Source of the DNA: Actinernus sp. WN-2022
Taxonomy: Eukaryota > Cnidaria > Anthozoa > Actiniaria > Actinernidae
Assembly (NCBI GenBank): GCA_030867875.1
Contig: JAOWCC010000239.1
Span: forward strand, 744,001-808,000
Reading direction: 5' to 3'
DNA length: 64,000 nucleotides
Each line of letters opens with the position of its first letter. Position 1 is the stretch's first letter. This document shows, one piece after another, positions 48,790 through 61,147 of this stretch. Position numbers and translations under genes: made by a program. Under the pieces are notes generated by a model. That model saw only the letters and a program-made list of their open reading frames with translations. It did not search any database and had not been told where the DNA came from.

Positions 48790-51285
48790 CATAACACAAC
48801 GCTCTTTTGAATATTTGTGATACGACACTAGTATGTATGTTTCTTATGCAATTTGAGCCACGTCGGTACCAATTTCCCCGCGAATTTCTGGACTTGATTC
48901 ATAAGCTCCGGGGATCCTTACATATGATTGGCTGGTTGGTTTAAGTGTTGACGTTTGCATTGATGAGGTGTGATGTGTTTCCTAACCTTCAGAAGCCAAA
49001 AACGCCGATATATTTTTATGCGTATTCACTGTCTTTGGATGAATTTATAGGGTATGAAGACTTGTCAGATCTTGATGAAACTTGGCCTAGTGTTAGAGGA
49101 GCTACATAAGAACCAAAGCCTGTGAGCGTTTAGCGATATTTTAATTATTTTTCTTATAAGAGTACTTGCCGTGATGAAACACAGAAACTATTTCGATTGA
49201 AACTTTGAAGATGAATTGCATTTGAAGAAAGTAAAATATTAAAAAACGCTCACACGCTTTGACAGGACATCATGTGCTGATTGACATTATGCAGCCGAAT
49301 CGTCCGTAGGCGCTAACTCGGAGGGACATAAATTCACTTCTGTGAGACTCGTCTTTTTTGCGTTTGTTGCCTTATCATTTACTGAAAATGTAATATTTGT
49401 GCAAAAAAAAACATTTCAGCGCATTCTACATTATATAACCTTTCCAGTGATATATAGGTTTCTATACTTTCCTTTAAAATGATGCGCGTGCGATTTTATT
49501 TGCTTGTAGCTATTCCAGAGAGCTTGTGTCTGCTCTGGTTTTTACAATTCTTAATCAACTTTATTTAAACTTTGTGGCACGAAATAAATTGTTGTTGTAG
49601 GGTTTAATGTTATTGTCTTAATTCTCAGGGTAATAAGAAAAAAGAAGAAAAAGGAAAAAAGAAGAAAAAGGCTAAAAACATTTTTTTGGATTGACTTTGA
49701 ACTAGATTACTAGTATCACTATCAAATAGATTAAACAAGTAGTGTTTCACATCAATCACTTGGTGGCACGTTCGTTAAGTCTTGGATCAACAGATCCGGT
49801 ATGGTAATTAGTGTAGTTACTTAAAACAATGTAGCACTGCATGCGCGGAGACTTGTAGGGGTAGGAAAGAGGGAGGGAGGGGAGGGTGATTATATTTTTT
49901 GAACCCCAAAACATACCTAGCTAGAAAAACCTAGTTAGAAATAAATTAACTGGAAAAAATAGTTATCTGCAAGAAATAAAAAAAAAGAACACGTAACTGT
50001 ACCTTCCGACTGAAAGGTAGATGTGAAGTATGGAATTATCAATTTACAGTGTATTGGTCAATATACTTTATTTTGAAGATGTTATTAAAAATAAATGCTG
50101 ATAATAAGTTGACAAACTTTTCAAGGAATCCTCCACTGATAAACTATGTTCACTCTCAAATGCTCCTTATTGTCAAAATCTATTCCTGTGATTACACATG
50201 TATTTCTTGTACATTCTGAATTCGTTATTGAAGTCCTATTAGTTTGATCTTGAACTTCATTATTATAACAGGGCTGGAAATTGTGACCGATAAAGTTGCT
50301 AATTTTTTTTGTTTTGCAACTAGAATTGTTCATCTAGTTGCAAAATTGTGACTGAATGTGAATAAAGAATGAGATTCTTCATAATATCGCTCAAAATCCT
50401 ACCTTACACTTCATTGTTCATTCACTTGCAAAACTGGCCGCCATTAGAGTGGTGGTACGTAGAAGTATTGCGGGCGCAGTACTTTATGGTTATACTATTG
50501 AACTATCCACTATTTTAGTTGGAATGTAAACGGTAAACGTTTTTTTTTCGGTTCGTCCCATGGACAATTTCCGAAATTAATGGAACATCTCAAAATGTAG
50601 TCCAAAATTCCCCAACCGGAATTTTTGACCAGGAAATTGTGTGCCATTTCCAATTCCAGACCGGTCGGTCGTACCAGTTCCAGACCTTATGCCAAGCTTT
50701 TTTCATCTGGAACAGTTTCTATAGAAATGTTTTTTCCGATCGTTTGGGATTTTTTTACCATTTACACAAACCCCTACCGACTAGAATTTCTGTGTAAATT
50801 GTAAACAATCATTATTTTCTGTTCAAACTACATTGTCGGCAGTTTTTATTGTAGCACCACTGGATCGTTAATAAATCACAATTTTTTGTGACAAAAGTTC
50901 TGTTTTGCGACTACATTTTTATCTAGTCGCAAAAATGCGACCAGACGTTTTTATTTAATTTTCAGCTCTGTGTAATATTTTTCTTCTTTAAGGTGGCCCG
51001 ACCCGGTTTTTCAGTGGCAGTATCTCGTCTGGAGGGAGTGTGTGACAAGTGCTTTACCTGTCCTCTATTATTGTAATACTGACCTTGCACATTAACATAT
51101 TCGGGAGAGTCTTCGGAAGGCAATCAAGTGTTGTGTGTAATGCGTGATGTATTGGAATTCACAGTAGTTATGACAACTCGAGACAAGTTCTGACATACTT
51201 TAACTTTGGGAGTTAGTAGTATACATGTATTGTACATGTACATAATGTTACCATGCAGTATAGCAAACTCAAGTTGTATTGTTTG
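48790..51285. other. no supported gene
   Basis: AT-rich, with purine runs at 49630-49672 and only short ORFs. A repeated motif built on 'gttgcaaaa/agttgcaaaattgtgac' appears at 50290-50345 and, as variants, at 50880-50945. Nothing coding is recognised. Confidence 0.4.
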
Positions 51286-51640
51286 TCACAGGATGGTGCT
51301 GATATTCCCTTGGACACATGCCCGGAGATCATTCAAGCCAGATATGGACAGATTGGAGTTTCAACTCGTAAAGAGAGACGTCAAGAAGTTGTTTTAATGG
51401 TTCACGTCTGTTTGGTGAAACAGGGAAGAAAGAATGGGAAGCGCTGCTTAACCTAGAGAACCCTCTGTTCGTCGATTCTTAAAGCATTTTGGAGGTGAAA
51501 GACCAGAGGGAGTTCCTGATGACTTGGGGGACAATATTCAATGCCAATTTTGTGATATTCCAGAGCTTAGTTCCATATTATGCATTTCCATTGACTGTTT
51601 GACATACATTTATATGTACATGCTCGCTGAACTTGGATGA
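51286..51640 (+). pseudogene. decayed unrecognised gene fragment
   Basis: After an acceptor-like TGTTTGTCACAG the frame reads DGADIPLDTCPEIIQARYGQ and RKERRQEV, then shifts. It continues in other frames as LFGETGKKEWEALLN and PSVRRFLKHFGGERPEG up to a TGA near 51640. The sense-like composition across three frames indicates a former coding region with at least two indels. I do not recognise the family. Confidence 0.35.
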
Positions 51641-51644
51641 TACA

Positions 51645-54165
51645 ACCAGACATTATACAGTGGACTTCTAAATGCATACTGCATTTTTGCGTTTAAGTTT
51701 AATATTAGACAACTGGTTGGTTCTGCTCATCGCGCACAATCCTATTTTTCTTTGCGACATTTACTTGCAGTAGAGAAAAGTCTGTGAGGCGGAATGATTA
51801 CCGACTAATGAATAAACAATTCATTTTAACGTTACTTGATTGGCTGTTCATAAAAAGTGTCCCACTTTCAATAAGACGCGTGTCAATCACTGCCAGAAAC
51901 ATATCCTGTCGCAAATTCAAAGATGTAATTACAGTAAGCTCCCTATTGTAGTTTGGTGTGATTGAGAGATTTGGTTATGGAGCTTAGTTCTAAAAAACTT
52001 TTTGGGAAACTTTGTACTATTTTGCTTTCAGATTTAGAGAATTGTTCGCTCGCCTGGTCGCATGGGTTTTCTGACTTGAAGCCATGAGCCGAAGCGGCAT
52101 TGGCGACATGCAAAGAAGCAAGTTTATTCACGGCTTACAGTTCACAAATGTTGTCGACCCCTCTGGTAAAATAATTGAGAGATCACCGAGGTTCAATAGC
52201 TGTAAAACAGTTTTGTGAACCTATTCGAAAATCGTGCTTTCACTTGCGTTCGTATTTGGAGGGTTTGAAACCCGGGGTTGAAGCCACTGTCAGTTCTTAA
52301 CAGCGATAAAGCAATACAAAATAGTACGAAACACCGAAAAACTCCATTACTCTTCTGCAACTTCGCATGCTGGTGACAAACATACTTCAGTGAATGCTTT
52401 CCAATCTACTTTACTTACAAAAAAAAAGATGTTATTGAACCACGCGTCTGTGGTTACTTTCACTTTTTCAAAAGCTATTCAAATTGCATTCAAGGTTGGC
52501 CATGTATTTTTGCTGTTTAACGTTAACCTCGATCGCACGAGAGTAAAAAACAAAATGGTCACCAGCAGTTTACAACTTCAACTATGACTGAAGTGGTAAA
52601 TTTCGCTACGAAATCCGCGCGAACCTTTCTAAGCTAGTATGACGTATAGTCGGGCCGTTACTTTTCGAACTTAACGGTACTATGTTTGAGCAGTTTTCTA
52701 ATATCGAGAATTTAAGAAAGCAATCTTAAAAACATCCATAATTCACGCCATTCACGACAAAGTTGTTTTTCTTACTGATCTCGTAAACTTCCTGACTAGC
52801 GTTACTTTATCTGTAAGAGAATCAAATGTCCTGTTTTTATATAAATCAAAAGCGCTTTAATAGAACGAGAATCCTTCAGCGTACATGTACTTTTGAATTA
52901 TAGTATTTATTTAACAAAAGTTTCCCGCAGAATTAAACCCTAAGCATGTGCAAAAACTTACACCTCTTTTCCCTATTGTGTTGTTCCGACAAGCTTTAAG
53001 TCGTTAATTAAGCACTTAAGTCGGGTATTGTGTGGGCAGGGTTTTTAGGCGGAGAAGTAGGCGGAGCTTGCTGGTCTCCCGGGAACTTTGAAAGGCATTA
53101 CCATAGTAAATATTCAAGGTTTTCAAGGTTCCCTTTTAAAATCTTCATTTGCTACCAGAAATATTTATCAGATATTTCTAAACATTCACAGGAAGAACGT
53201 TTAAGCATTATAGAATCATTTCCCGACGATACCTAAGCGATATATTCAACAACAACAAAATGAGAAAAGTGAGGTTTAAGCCATTCATCGTATTTTCTCC
53301 AGTCATTCCCCCCCCCCCTAAAATACCGTAAATCACAGACAAATTTGCTACCAGAGGAATTCAATTGTTTTTTGTTATTGATAGCGTAAATTGTTGATTA
53401 ACATCTCTTCTTCAAAAGTTCAACGATACCTAAGCGAAATAATGCAACTATATGTTCCATAAGAAGCCTGAAGTGGCCCTACTGAAGCGTTTTTAGGCAA
53501 TTCTGCTTTGTAATTTTGCGTGAGCAATCAACCAGAGATTTTGAATTGGGAGCTATTTGGCTTAAAAATATCCCGGTTGTGTCGCTCCATTGTGCGCGAT
53601 GTAAAAAGAGACTATTCCTTCTATTCTGTTACTGATATTTGACTCCACACTACATTATGTATCAATCCTTTATGTAGTTCACCAAAAAATTTTCATGCAG
53701 TCTCATAGGACGGAAGCAATAATAATTATTACAATACATGATGGTGTTTGTCTGCCACATAGCACTATCAGGCATTATACAGACTAGTTCACTTCACCAC
53801 TACATTTTCGCACACTCTCAATGGACAAAAGTGGTAATGTGATGTGATACTGTCTGGTGAGGATTATCAGCAAAACATTATCAGCAAAACAGCGTTAAAC
53901 AATAAAGAGTGCTTCTGTCTCTGGAAATTTGATGCATAAAAATATATTTCCTCAAACTTGAATCCTTTTCAATCTAATTTTAAGAACATCACAATTAATT
54001 CCTATAGGCTCAACATGAAGCTTTCGGTCTTCATGTAAAAATAAATTCAGTAAAGAATTTAACTTTTTGATGTTGATATTCCAGGCAACAAAAAAATAGC
54101 TTGTAATATTAATATCAGATTCAGCATAGTAAGATTTAATTTCTTTTTCCATCCAAGGTCTACTG
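51645..54165. other. no supported gene
   Basis: Short ORFs only. A C-run (53307-53317) and AT-rich stretches are present; nothing else is recognised. Confidence 0.45.
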
Positions 54166-54169
54166 TGGT

Positions 54170-54690
54170 CCCTACAGTAGGCTAACAAACATCAGAGAAG
54201 TTGACGACTACTCTGGCCTGAAAGGTGAGCTATGGTTGCTGTACATATACAAAACTATGAGGCCTTGTTTTCCTAAGGTGATAGAACGGACAGGGGATGA
54301 CTTCGTGATGGAAAGGTGGTTACCAAAAGAAATGGGTGAATTGGCCAAACTGTCCAACAGAAATTTTGCCTGTAAATTGTGTTCTTTACTTTGATTTTGA
54401 ATTGGAGCAAGATGGCAAGTGAGGTAAAGATGATGCTAGAAGCTTAAGGAAGGTGTACAAGAATGTCAAGGAATATTTATGAAGATAAAGTGTGTAAAAT
54501 GGCTCTTGAGGGTTTTCAGATAATGTCACATACATTTTGTAGCCCTGAAGGAAAGCATGGTGGCCTTCTTGTTGGACAAGTGCCTCACAACCTCAGTTAT
54601 GTACAGATGGATCAAGTCTTGTAATTTGTGACATCAGTTCTGAACTCTGAATTTCTAACGATACCTGAACCAACCATGAGAGCTGATCAA
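54170..54690 (+). pseudogene. decayed unrecognised ORF
   Basis: A frame with coding character (GPYSRLTNIREVDDYSG, KVIERTGDDFVMERWLPKEM, GELAKLSNRNFACKL) is followed by further plausible segments in other frames (for example IKCVKWLLR and GGLLVGQVP), all interrupted by stops. It probably derives from a repeated cnidarian gene or element, but the family is not identified. Confidence 0.35.
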
Positions 54691-54748
54691 AGCCAGGTCC
54701 TGGCTAATCCACAGATCGAATTGGAATTTAGCCCAATTTAGCCCACAA

Positions 54749-55214
54749 CCCTGGGCACGAGGTTGTAAATTTAAATGGTGTGGGTAGAAGTCTTACGGAA
54801 TGTAATTAGTTTTGCCATGCTGTCCCATACATTGATAAGTTGAACTAATGGTTTCTAATTGTGGACCATTGTGTTTTCTTTGTACTGAAAGTGATTGTCT
54901 ATTCTTGGTATGCGTGATGTACGATATGGGAAAATTTGCACTGAATTGAGCCACCACACAATCTAGATTTATCAGCGGGCAATCGAACTTGAAAACTAAT
55001 TGTCTTCTTCATAGATGCACAATACAGAAAAATAGAATAGCAGAACTTGTTTCCTTCGAATACATCTTTTGCATCATAACCGAAGAGCCAATCAGAATAC
55101 GTCATAATTCAGCCATTACCAGGGTTTCTCTCGGAGTAGCTGCCATCTTGGAACTGACCGAGAAGACCCTGGGCACGAGGTTGTAAATTTAAATGTTGTG
55201 GGCAGAAGTGTTTA
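54749..55214 (+). repeat. pair of 48-bp direct repeats flanking about 370 bp
   Basis: ACCCTGGGCACGAGGTTGTA and its continuation occur at 54749 and again at 55167, with a few differences. The intervening sequence has no recognised gene. This looks like a local duplication or two adjacent MITE ends. Confidence 0.6.
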
Positions 55215-55385
55215 CTATGGTTCTAATGGAACATCTTTGTGTACTTTTTTATCAGGCTCTACACACGAAGAGTACCCCTGGAATTATTAGTAAATTAGAC
55301 ACAATTCACACCAAGAATGGCTGGATTAGTTCAGTCACATTTACTCACTGCAAGCAATATATTTTGTAAGACCTAGCAATAACAA

Positions 55386-55437
55386 CGATTCCTCTTTGTT
55401 ATTAGACTCTTTGTTATTAGATTCCTCTTTGTTACAG
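55386..55437 (+). repeat. short tandem repeat
   Basis: Three imperfect units built on TTCCTCTTTGTTATTAGA in 52 bp. Confidence 0.7.
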
Positions 55438-56439
55438 ACAATCTGGAAGCTGTGAGAACAGTTTGATAATAAGGAACTAAAAATCAAGAGGAAGGGCCAT
55501 GTAAACATGTTTTTAAACAACAAAGAACACGAAATAGTGAGAATCATGTCAAAATATAACCATTTTCATGATAACTGTTACAGTACCGCTGCAGTGATGA
55601 GTTTCGAAAATGTAACGTCATACTGGTTGAACAGGGAGTGAATCCCTTTGTGCCTCACTGTTGCTGTTGCTTCCAGGAGTTAACGTACCATTACAATTCA
55701 GACCAATCAGAAGAAGCAATTTTTCTTCAGGAGAATATGGCCCTCCTATCCTACAAGCTATTCATAAGAGGATAACACAAATTTGAGTTCTTCGCAAAGA
55801 TTGCAGAAAATACACAAAGATTGCAGAAGTTCCGCAAAACGTGTATGATAGTGAAATATAATTTGGAATATCACAAAGACAATTGTCAAGCTCGGCCTTA
55901 TTCGCAATAATTATTTTACTTTTCCTGGGTGGCAATATAAGTGATATGTATAAGTTATGGGATAAAGCTAATTATTATATGCTTTGCAATTTCCTGCATT
56001 CTGATTGGTTGACACACAGTCCGTCTTTTTTGTTTATTCGGACCGGCATAGTACTTGATGTAAGACTACAAATAATATCCCACCGGCGCCAGTTTCAAAT
56101 TTTTGTCTGCTTTCAGTGAAAGTGATACATAGAGAAAACGCCGGTTCGCAATAATTAAAACAAATATTACCTATTTTTAATTCAACACCAAATACAAGAA
56201 ACACAAGGCCGACAGAGGAGCTCTAAAATTAGTTAAGATGAATATTATGAAAGTGAATTTTATTATCCTGGCGAAGTAAGCGAGGAAACTGCAACTTTTT
56301 GCAAACAAGAACAACAAGTAGAGGGCGAACAGCTTCAAAGCAGCCAATAAGAAATAGAGGCCTTTTTAACGAACCAGAAAGCCATTAACACTGTCAAAAA
56401 AAAGGTCCGACCTTAACATACTACAGAAGTACCTACAGA

Positions 56440-57160
56440 ATATTGATAAAGGTGAAATGGAATTTGAGAGCCTACCTTCACTGGCGCTTGAAAATTAAAG
56501 ACAAGGAGTTCGTTCAGTCAAGGAAGGTCCTCATGGCCAAACGCATTTTTTTCATAAAGAATGGCAAAGGAAACAAGCCACCCGCGCACTCACTGTCGGG
56601 GAGGAAGATAAGTTGTTTAACTCCAGATAATTTTGTGACAAAGGTCCAGAGGTCCTGCAAATGACCATTTGGTGGTTTAGTTCTATGCATTTTGGCTTCC
56701 GAGTAAGAGACGAAAGTCATAAACTTTGCTGGGGCGATGTGTAATTACACAGAAAGCACCTGACCACAGATAAGTGCTCGTTTGGTTAGTGGAAAGAGGG
56801 ACAAAGACAATAACTGGACAGGAAAAAGGCCTTCCAGCCAAATGTTTATGCGATTCCGGAGAATTTCATTGCACAACTGAGTGCCCACAAAAGCACCGAA
56901 AGCTTACAGTCATAAATCAGCAAGTGAAAACCATCAAAGGCAAACGTCGTTCGCCCTGAGTGGAGTTAAAGACATCAACACAAGCTCAAGCACTGGCCCA
57001 GATGTACAGCCAATGTTCGTTTTGAATCAGTTATCATTTACTAGATCCGGAACCAGAGTGGGAGCCAGCAATTCGGTCTCCTGGGATCAGTCTTCGTTCT
57101 TCAGTGGCATGCAATTAGCGTGGTTGGCTGTAATTTTCAGATATTCCACGGGCCAGTCAA
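56440..57160 (+). pseudogene. Crypton-type DUF3504 recombinase, heavily decayed
   Basis: Traces of the DUF3504 core survive in shifting frames: MHFGFRVRDESHKLCWGDV (near 56690-56745), then FQPNVYAI (56830), and FIAQLSAHKSTESLQS (56865-56910), matching the recombinase SGHK..LQSY block. A C-terminal FQIFHGPV lies near 57135. The middle of the domain, including the HxxR motif, is deleted. It resembles the better preserved gene at 57782-59099 more than the one at 26471. Confidence 0.65.
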
Positions 57161-57177
57161 TTTTATCTAAGACTAAC

Positions 57178-57480
57178 CTCTTAGTGTAGGATTACTTCAT
57201 TTTCAGTAGCGATTTGGCGGCTTGTTTTGCAAGCATCATGTGACTTCATCAGTATTATGATTCCTTCATTTGTCATCAGCCATGTGTTGGATTGTTTTGC
57301 GTGTGGGGTGTTACTTCATTGTACTATTAGGATTATTGTACTATTAGGAGTGCTGGCCCCTCTTAGTGTAGGATTACTTCATTTTCAGTAGCCATTTGGC
57401 GGCTTGTTTTGCAAGCGTCATGTCACTTCATCAGTATTAGGACTCCTTCATTTGTCACTAGCCATGTGTCGAATGACCAC
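57178..57480 (+). repeat. 181-bp local tandem duplication
   Basis: CTCTTAGTGTAGGATTACTT begins at 57178 and again at 57359. About 110 bp of sequence after each start match with about ten differences. It is non-coding. Confidence 0.8.
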
Positions 57481-57539
57481 ATTTTCATTAACCATTCTGC
57501 AGTTTGCTTTGTGAGTGAGGTGTATCTTTTAGTATTATT

Positions 57540-57663
57540 AACTTCTTATTAACCGAGAGCGAGGTCTGTACGGGAAATTATCAGACCGCGGTTTTTCTGT
57601 ACAGAAAAACCAAGGTCTGATACTTTCCCGTACAGACCGAGCGGACGAGGTTAATAAGAAGTT
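57540..57663. mobile_element. hairpin MITE
   Basis: AACTTCTTATTAACC on the left and GGTTAATAAGAAGTT on the right are perfectly inverted, and pairing continues inward through GGTCTGTACGGGAAA and AGACC...GTTTTTCTGTAC. The palindrome is 124 bp long. Confidence 0.85.
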
Positions 57664-57781
57664 TATTATATGGCATTTGCGATAAACGAAAATAAGTGAC
57701 TCGCACCGTGTCTCGCGCCCGTAACACGTGCCCGTAACACAACATGCGATATGTAATTTGCATACATTTACATACCGAGAT

Positions 57782-59099
57782 TCAGAATTCATTCTGGGAT
57801 TTAATTGAAAGCTCTTCAAAAGATGAATGGAAATACAATGTCAGAATCAATCCAGAATTAGTTGAATTAGCTAATACGAAGTGAATATGAATATGAAAGC
57901 GTAAATGAAGTAGTGTGCAAAAAAAAACACAAGAAAATACAGTCAAGTCTTCAAGAGTTGATTGACTAATTGAGACCAAACGTGCTTCGATCCCCCACGT
58001 GCTGGCTCGGCGAAGAAAATCAGTCGTAAATCGTTGATCGTCGCTTTCTATGACAACTGTTCGCCTTTTATTTCCATCTTGGACAACTTTTATAGGACCA
58101 TTAAAGATTTGGAACTGGCAGTTAGAGATGCTGGCTCCGTTAAAAATGGCTTCACAAGAGTTGTTGTTCTCGAACTTCCCTAGTTTATAGTGAGAGAATT
58201 TGACGTGCTTTGCAGTACTTCCTGGCGAACTGGCACTGTTGCACCTGTTGGAGCAGATAACTGCGGTACAATTGCGGACTCTGAAGCCAGTGGGTTGTTT
58301 GCAGTGGAGGATGCTGATGGCTGTCCTTGTGCTCGACTGAGAATGAGAGACATTTGTCGCTGATGCTGGAGGTTTTGTACGATTGGAGGCTTTCCAATTT
58401 ATTGTGCCCACTTAGCTGCGTGACGTAATTTTCAGGAATATTAGCGTCAAGCAGTCGGGAAATACAGATTTTTATAACTGAATGGTTTGTTATCTTTCTT
58501 CCTGGACGCTGTATACCGGCTTGTGTGGCTGCTTTGGTGAGAAATTTACCGATTTCATTCTTTCCGAGCGGAGCTTTCTTGTACCAAATGCTATTTTTTT
58601 GAGCCCGTGCGTAATTTACAGCAAGGAAAAACGGTGCCTCGGGATGGTTCATCTCGGCTGGACGGTGATTACGAAATATCTTATAGTACTTTATGGGGCA
58701 TTTCTCTGTACCACTTGCATAGATCTTGGGTTGAAACTGTCACTGGTGGCCTTTCTCCTGTCCTTTTCTTGTCTTCGTGCCCCGCTCTGACAGCCATACG
58801 AGCATTTCACGGCCATCTGTGGGATCTTGTTGCAAGCTTACATCGCCCCATTTAATTTTTCGGCATTCATATCTCGCACGAAAGCCAAATTGCATTGCCA
58901 AGAACAACCACACTGCTCTCTGAAGGGCCTCAGGATTGTCTTCCCCGAACTGTCCCGACTGAAACAGCATACTTTCTTCATCGTCAGTCAATGATTTCGC
59001 TGCCTGTGGCTTGTTTCCCTTGCCGAGTGTTACCAGTTGTTTACGTTTGGCTGTGAGGACTTTACGGGACTTGTTGAACTCAGCATCTTTAAAGTGCCT
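57782..59099 (-). pseudogene. Crypton-type DUF3504 tyrosine recombinase, almost intact frame
   Basis: The exon starts after a clear acceptor (TTTAATTTCATAG) at 59100 and encodes HFKDAEFNKSRKVLTAKRKQ, then the core domain (FRARYECRKIKWGDV near 58865-58910, GTKTRKGQEKG, FFLAVNY, WYKKAPLGK). The catalytic block has NHSVIK (58488-58471), LSGHNKLESLQSY and a C-terminal tail with IFNGASISNC and KRRTVVIESDD. The frame is open except for one TGA at 58742-58740 and a frameshift near 58390. In the expected H-x-x-R motif the arginine is isoleucine (ATA at 58475-58473; AGA would be Arg), so recombination activity would be lost even if translated. Upstream exons would lie beyond 59100, overlapping the P2X7R-like gene. 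It may be a decayed Crypton or a domesticated copy. Confidence 0.75.
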
Positions 59100-59353
59100 A
59101 TGAAATTAAAAAATCCACCCATTTTTTGGGGGGTTAACGGAAACTAGCAAGCATAATTTACAATTTACCTAAACGATTTCTTTATATTAGTTGGAGAACA
59201 TTTTCTTTTTTGCGATCAAACTTGGGTAGATTCTAAGAAAAATACTAGACAGGGGACTGGAACCGAGTTTATCGCTGTGACGTCATTAGTTGTGTTAGTG
59301 AAGTAAGTAATTACAGAAACCTCAGTAAAGGTACGTCGATCTATCTAATCAAC

Positions 59354-61147
59354 ATGACTGAAAGCACACTTAGCCTGCCCTCCTCATCATCTGAAGAAGA
59401 AAGCGAACAAAATGCGTCACCAGAAGAAGAGACTATAGGGTGCATCACAAACTTTATAGTACCGTACGAAGACGAGCCTTTGGCAGACTCGGACGCCTCG
59501 AGTGAATTGACAGAAGAAGACGAAGATGGACTATCTCCTACAGTGTTAGAGAGACGGTTTGAAAAAACGGACCCAGTTCAGTCATGGTATGATAGCAAAC
59601 TTTATTCATTTGCAATCGCGTATTTTAAATCAAAACTCATATTTGCCATTTTTGAGGCTTTAAAAAGGGTAAGTTCTGACTTCTGTTATACGGGGCACGG
59701 CCATGTTAATAATGTACATACGAAAATCTTAGTTAAACATTACACAGTTTTGTCTACATTTTTCTATATTTGATATATTATATTAGTCATGATAGTAGCA
59801 ATATTAATATTTATAGTCATACACAACCACTTCAGCTTTTTCTGTGTGTTTAATAACTCACCTTGTGTAAATAAATGCTTTTGTTTTGATTGATTGCTTG
59901 ATATTTCGCCCGAGAGTCGATTCGCCCGGAGTCAGTTCGCTGTTTATTTATAAACTGAAACGCAAACTAAAATCCTTTCCTCTTTTTACTGCAGTACACT
60001 CTTGCAGTAAAATCTCTTGCAAGAATTCTGCTTAAGTCCTGTAACAGGCCCGAAAGGACCAGAAGCTCGGCCCGGGTTCAAAAGTGGAAAATTGACTAAA
60101 AGCAAGGTGTCGGTCCATTCAAACGGGCAAATGGGCTAGAGTTATAGCAACTCTAATCTAGAGTGGAATTAAGTCTCCGATACTTATATAAAAGCTTGTA
60201 GTTTATTTCTGTCTACTCGCACCGTGTCTCCTTTTTACCGAATATGCATTAATACTGAGAGCAGATTTCGTGTACGAATGGGCCAACACGGCCGTAACAT
60301 TAATTAATGGCTTCTCATTGTCTTTGTCCGTCTAACCCTATCACAAGGCATAGTTACGAAATGTCCCACTCATACGAAATCTGCTCTATATCTATACTTC
60401 AATTAAGCTACACAGTTTTAAAAGTGAAGTGGGATGAGACAGTGTTATAATTTCCCAGCTTGCTTACTTTTAGACTGGTCTATTTCAATCTGTTAGAAAG
60501 ATTCCCATAACCCTTTACCTGAAATACATTTCTTTGCCTGCAGGTGTTCCTGTGGCTGTGTAAATGTTGAACTTTAGTCACTGCTCGAGAGTACAGATGC
60601 TGTCGCGAAGTGGTACCTGCTTTATTAGTTTTTGATGGCAGCATAGAGCATGTCAGCTGCATTACTCAGCACCCAGACTACCCAGCACTTACAAATGAAG
60701 CAGTTCTAAAACAAGTGGCACCACTTCTTAAAGACAAACAAGGAAGAGGATACAGACGTAAGACTGGGCACTCTGAAAGGGAGTAAGTAAATAAAACTGT
60801 TTGGCTCAGCACATATATTTCACCGCATTGTAATACAATTTAACTAAGTACTGTAATGTGTAAGTTTGCATGTACTCACTAACACTGATCTTTTTTTTTA
60901 AATTCCTACTTTGGAAGTATGTAATGGTCATATTTATTGTAAACTTTCATTGGTGATCAAGTAATATTTTTGATTTCATTGCAGATTACTGAGAGCTACT
61001 GCCTATAGATGGCTAATAAGGTGGATGTGTGGGTATCTAGGGTGGGACAAATCAAGACCTTTACCTGCTTGTATTTATCATGACATAAGAACTAGATATC
61101 TTACACATCAGTCAACTGGATATTCCTCGGCTCAGAATAGAGAATGA
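59354..61147 (+). CDS. three-exon P2X7R-like cytosolic-domain protein, one in-frame TGA
   Basis: Exon 1 is 59354-59668 (ATG, then a serine/glutamate-rich acidic region and VLERRFEKTDPVQSWYD, ending AAAAGG|GTAAGT). Exon 2 is 60544-60782 (acceptor TTTGCCTGCAG; donor GTAAGT) and exon 3 is 60985-61147 (acceptor TTTCATTGCAG; stop TGA at 61145-61147). Phases agree throughout: 315, 239 and 163 bp give 239 codons. Exons 2 and 3 carry the pattern of the P2X7-receptor C-terminal-like domain that is abundant in cnidarians: TAREYRCCREV, CITQHPDYPALTNEAVL, and TAYRWLIRWMCGYLG. The only defect is a TGA at 60568-60570, at the CKC*TLVTARE position. The family domain binds zinc and guanine nucleotides in vertebrate P2X7; the role here is unknown. 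There is no transmembrane segment. Confidence 0.65.
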
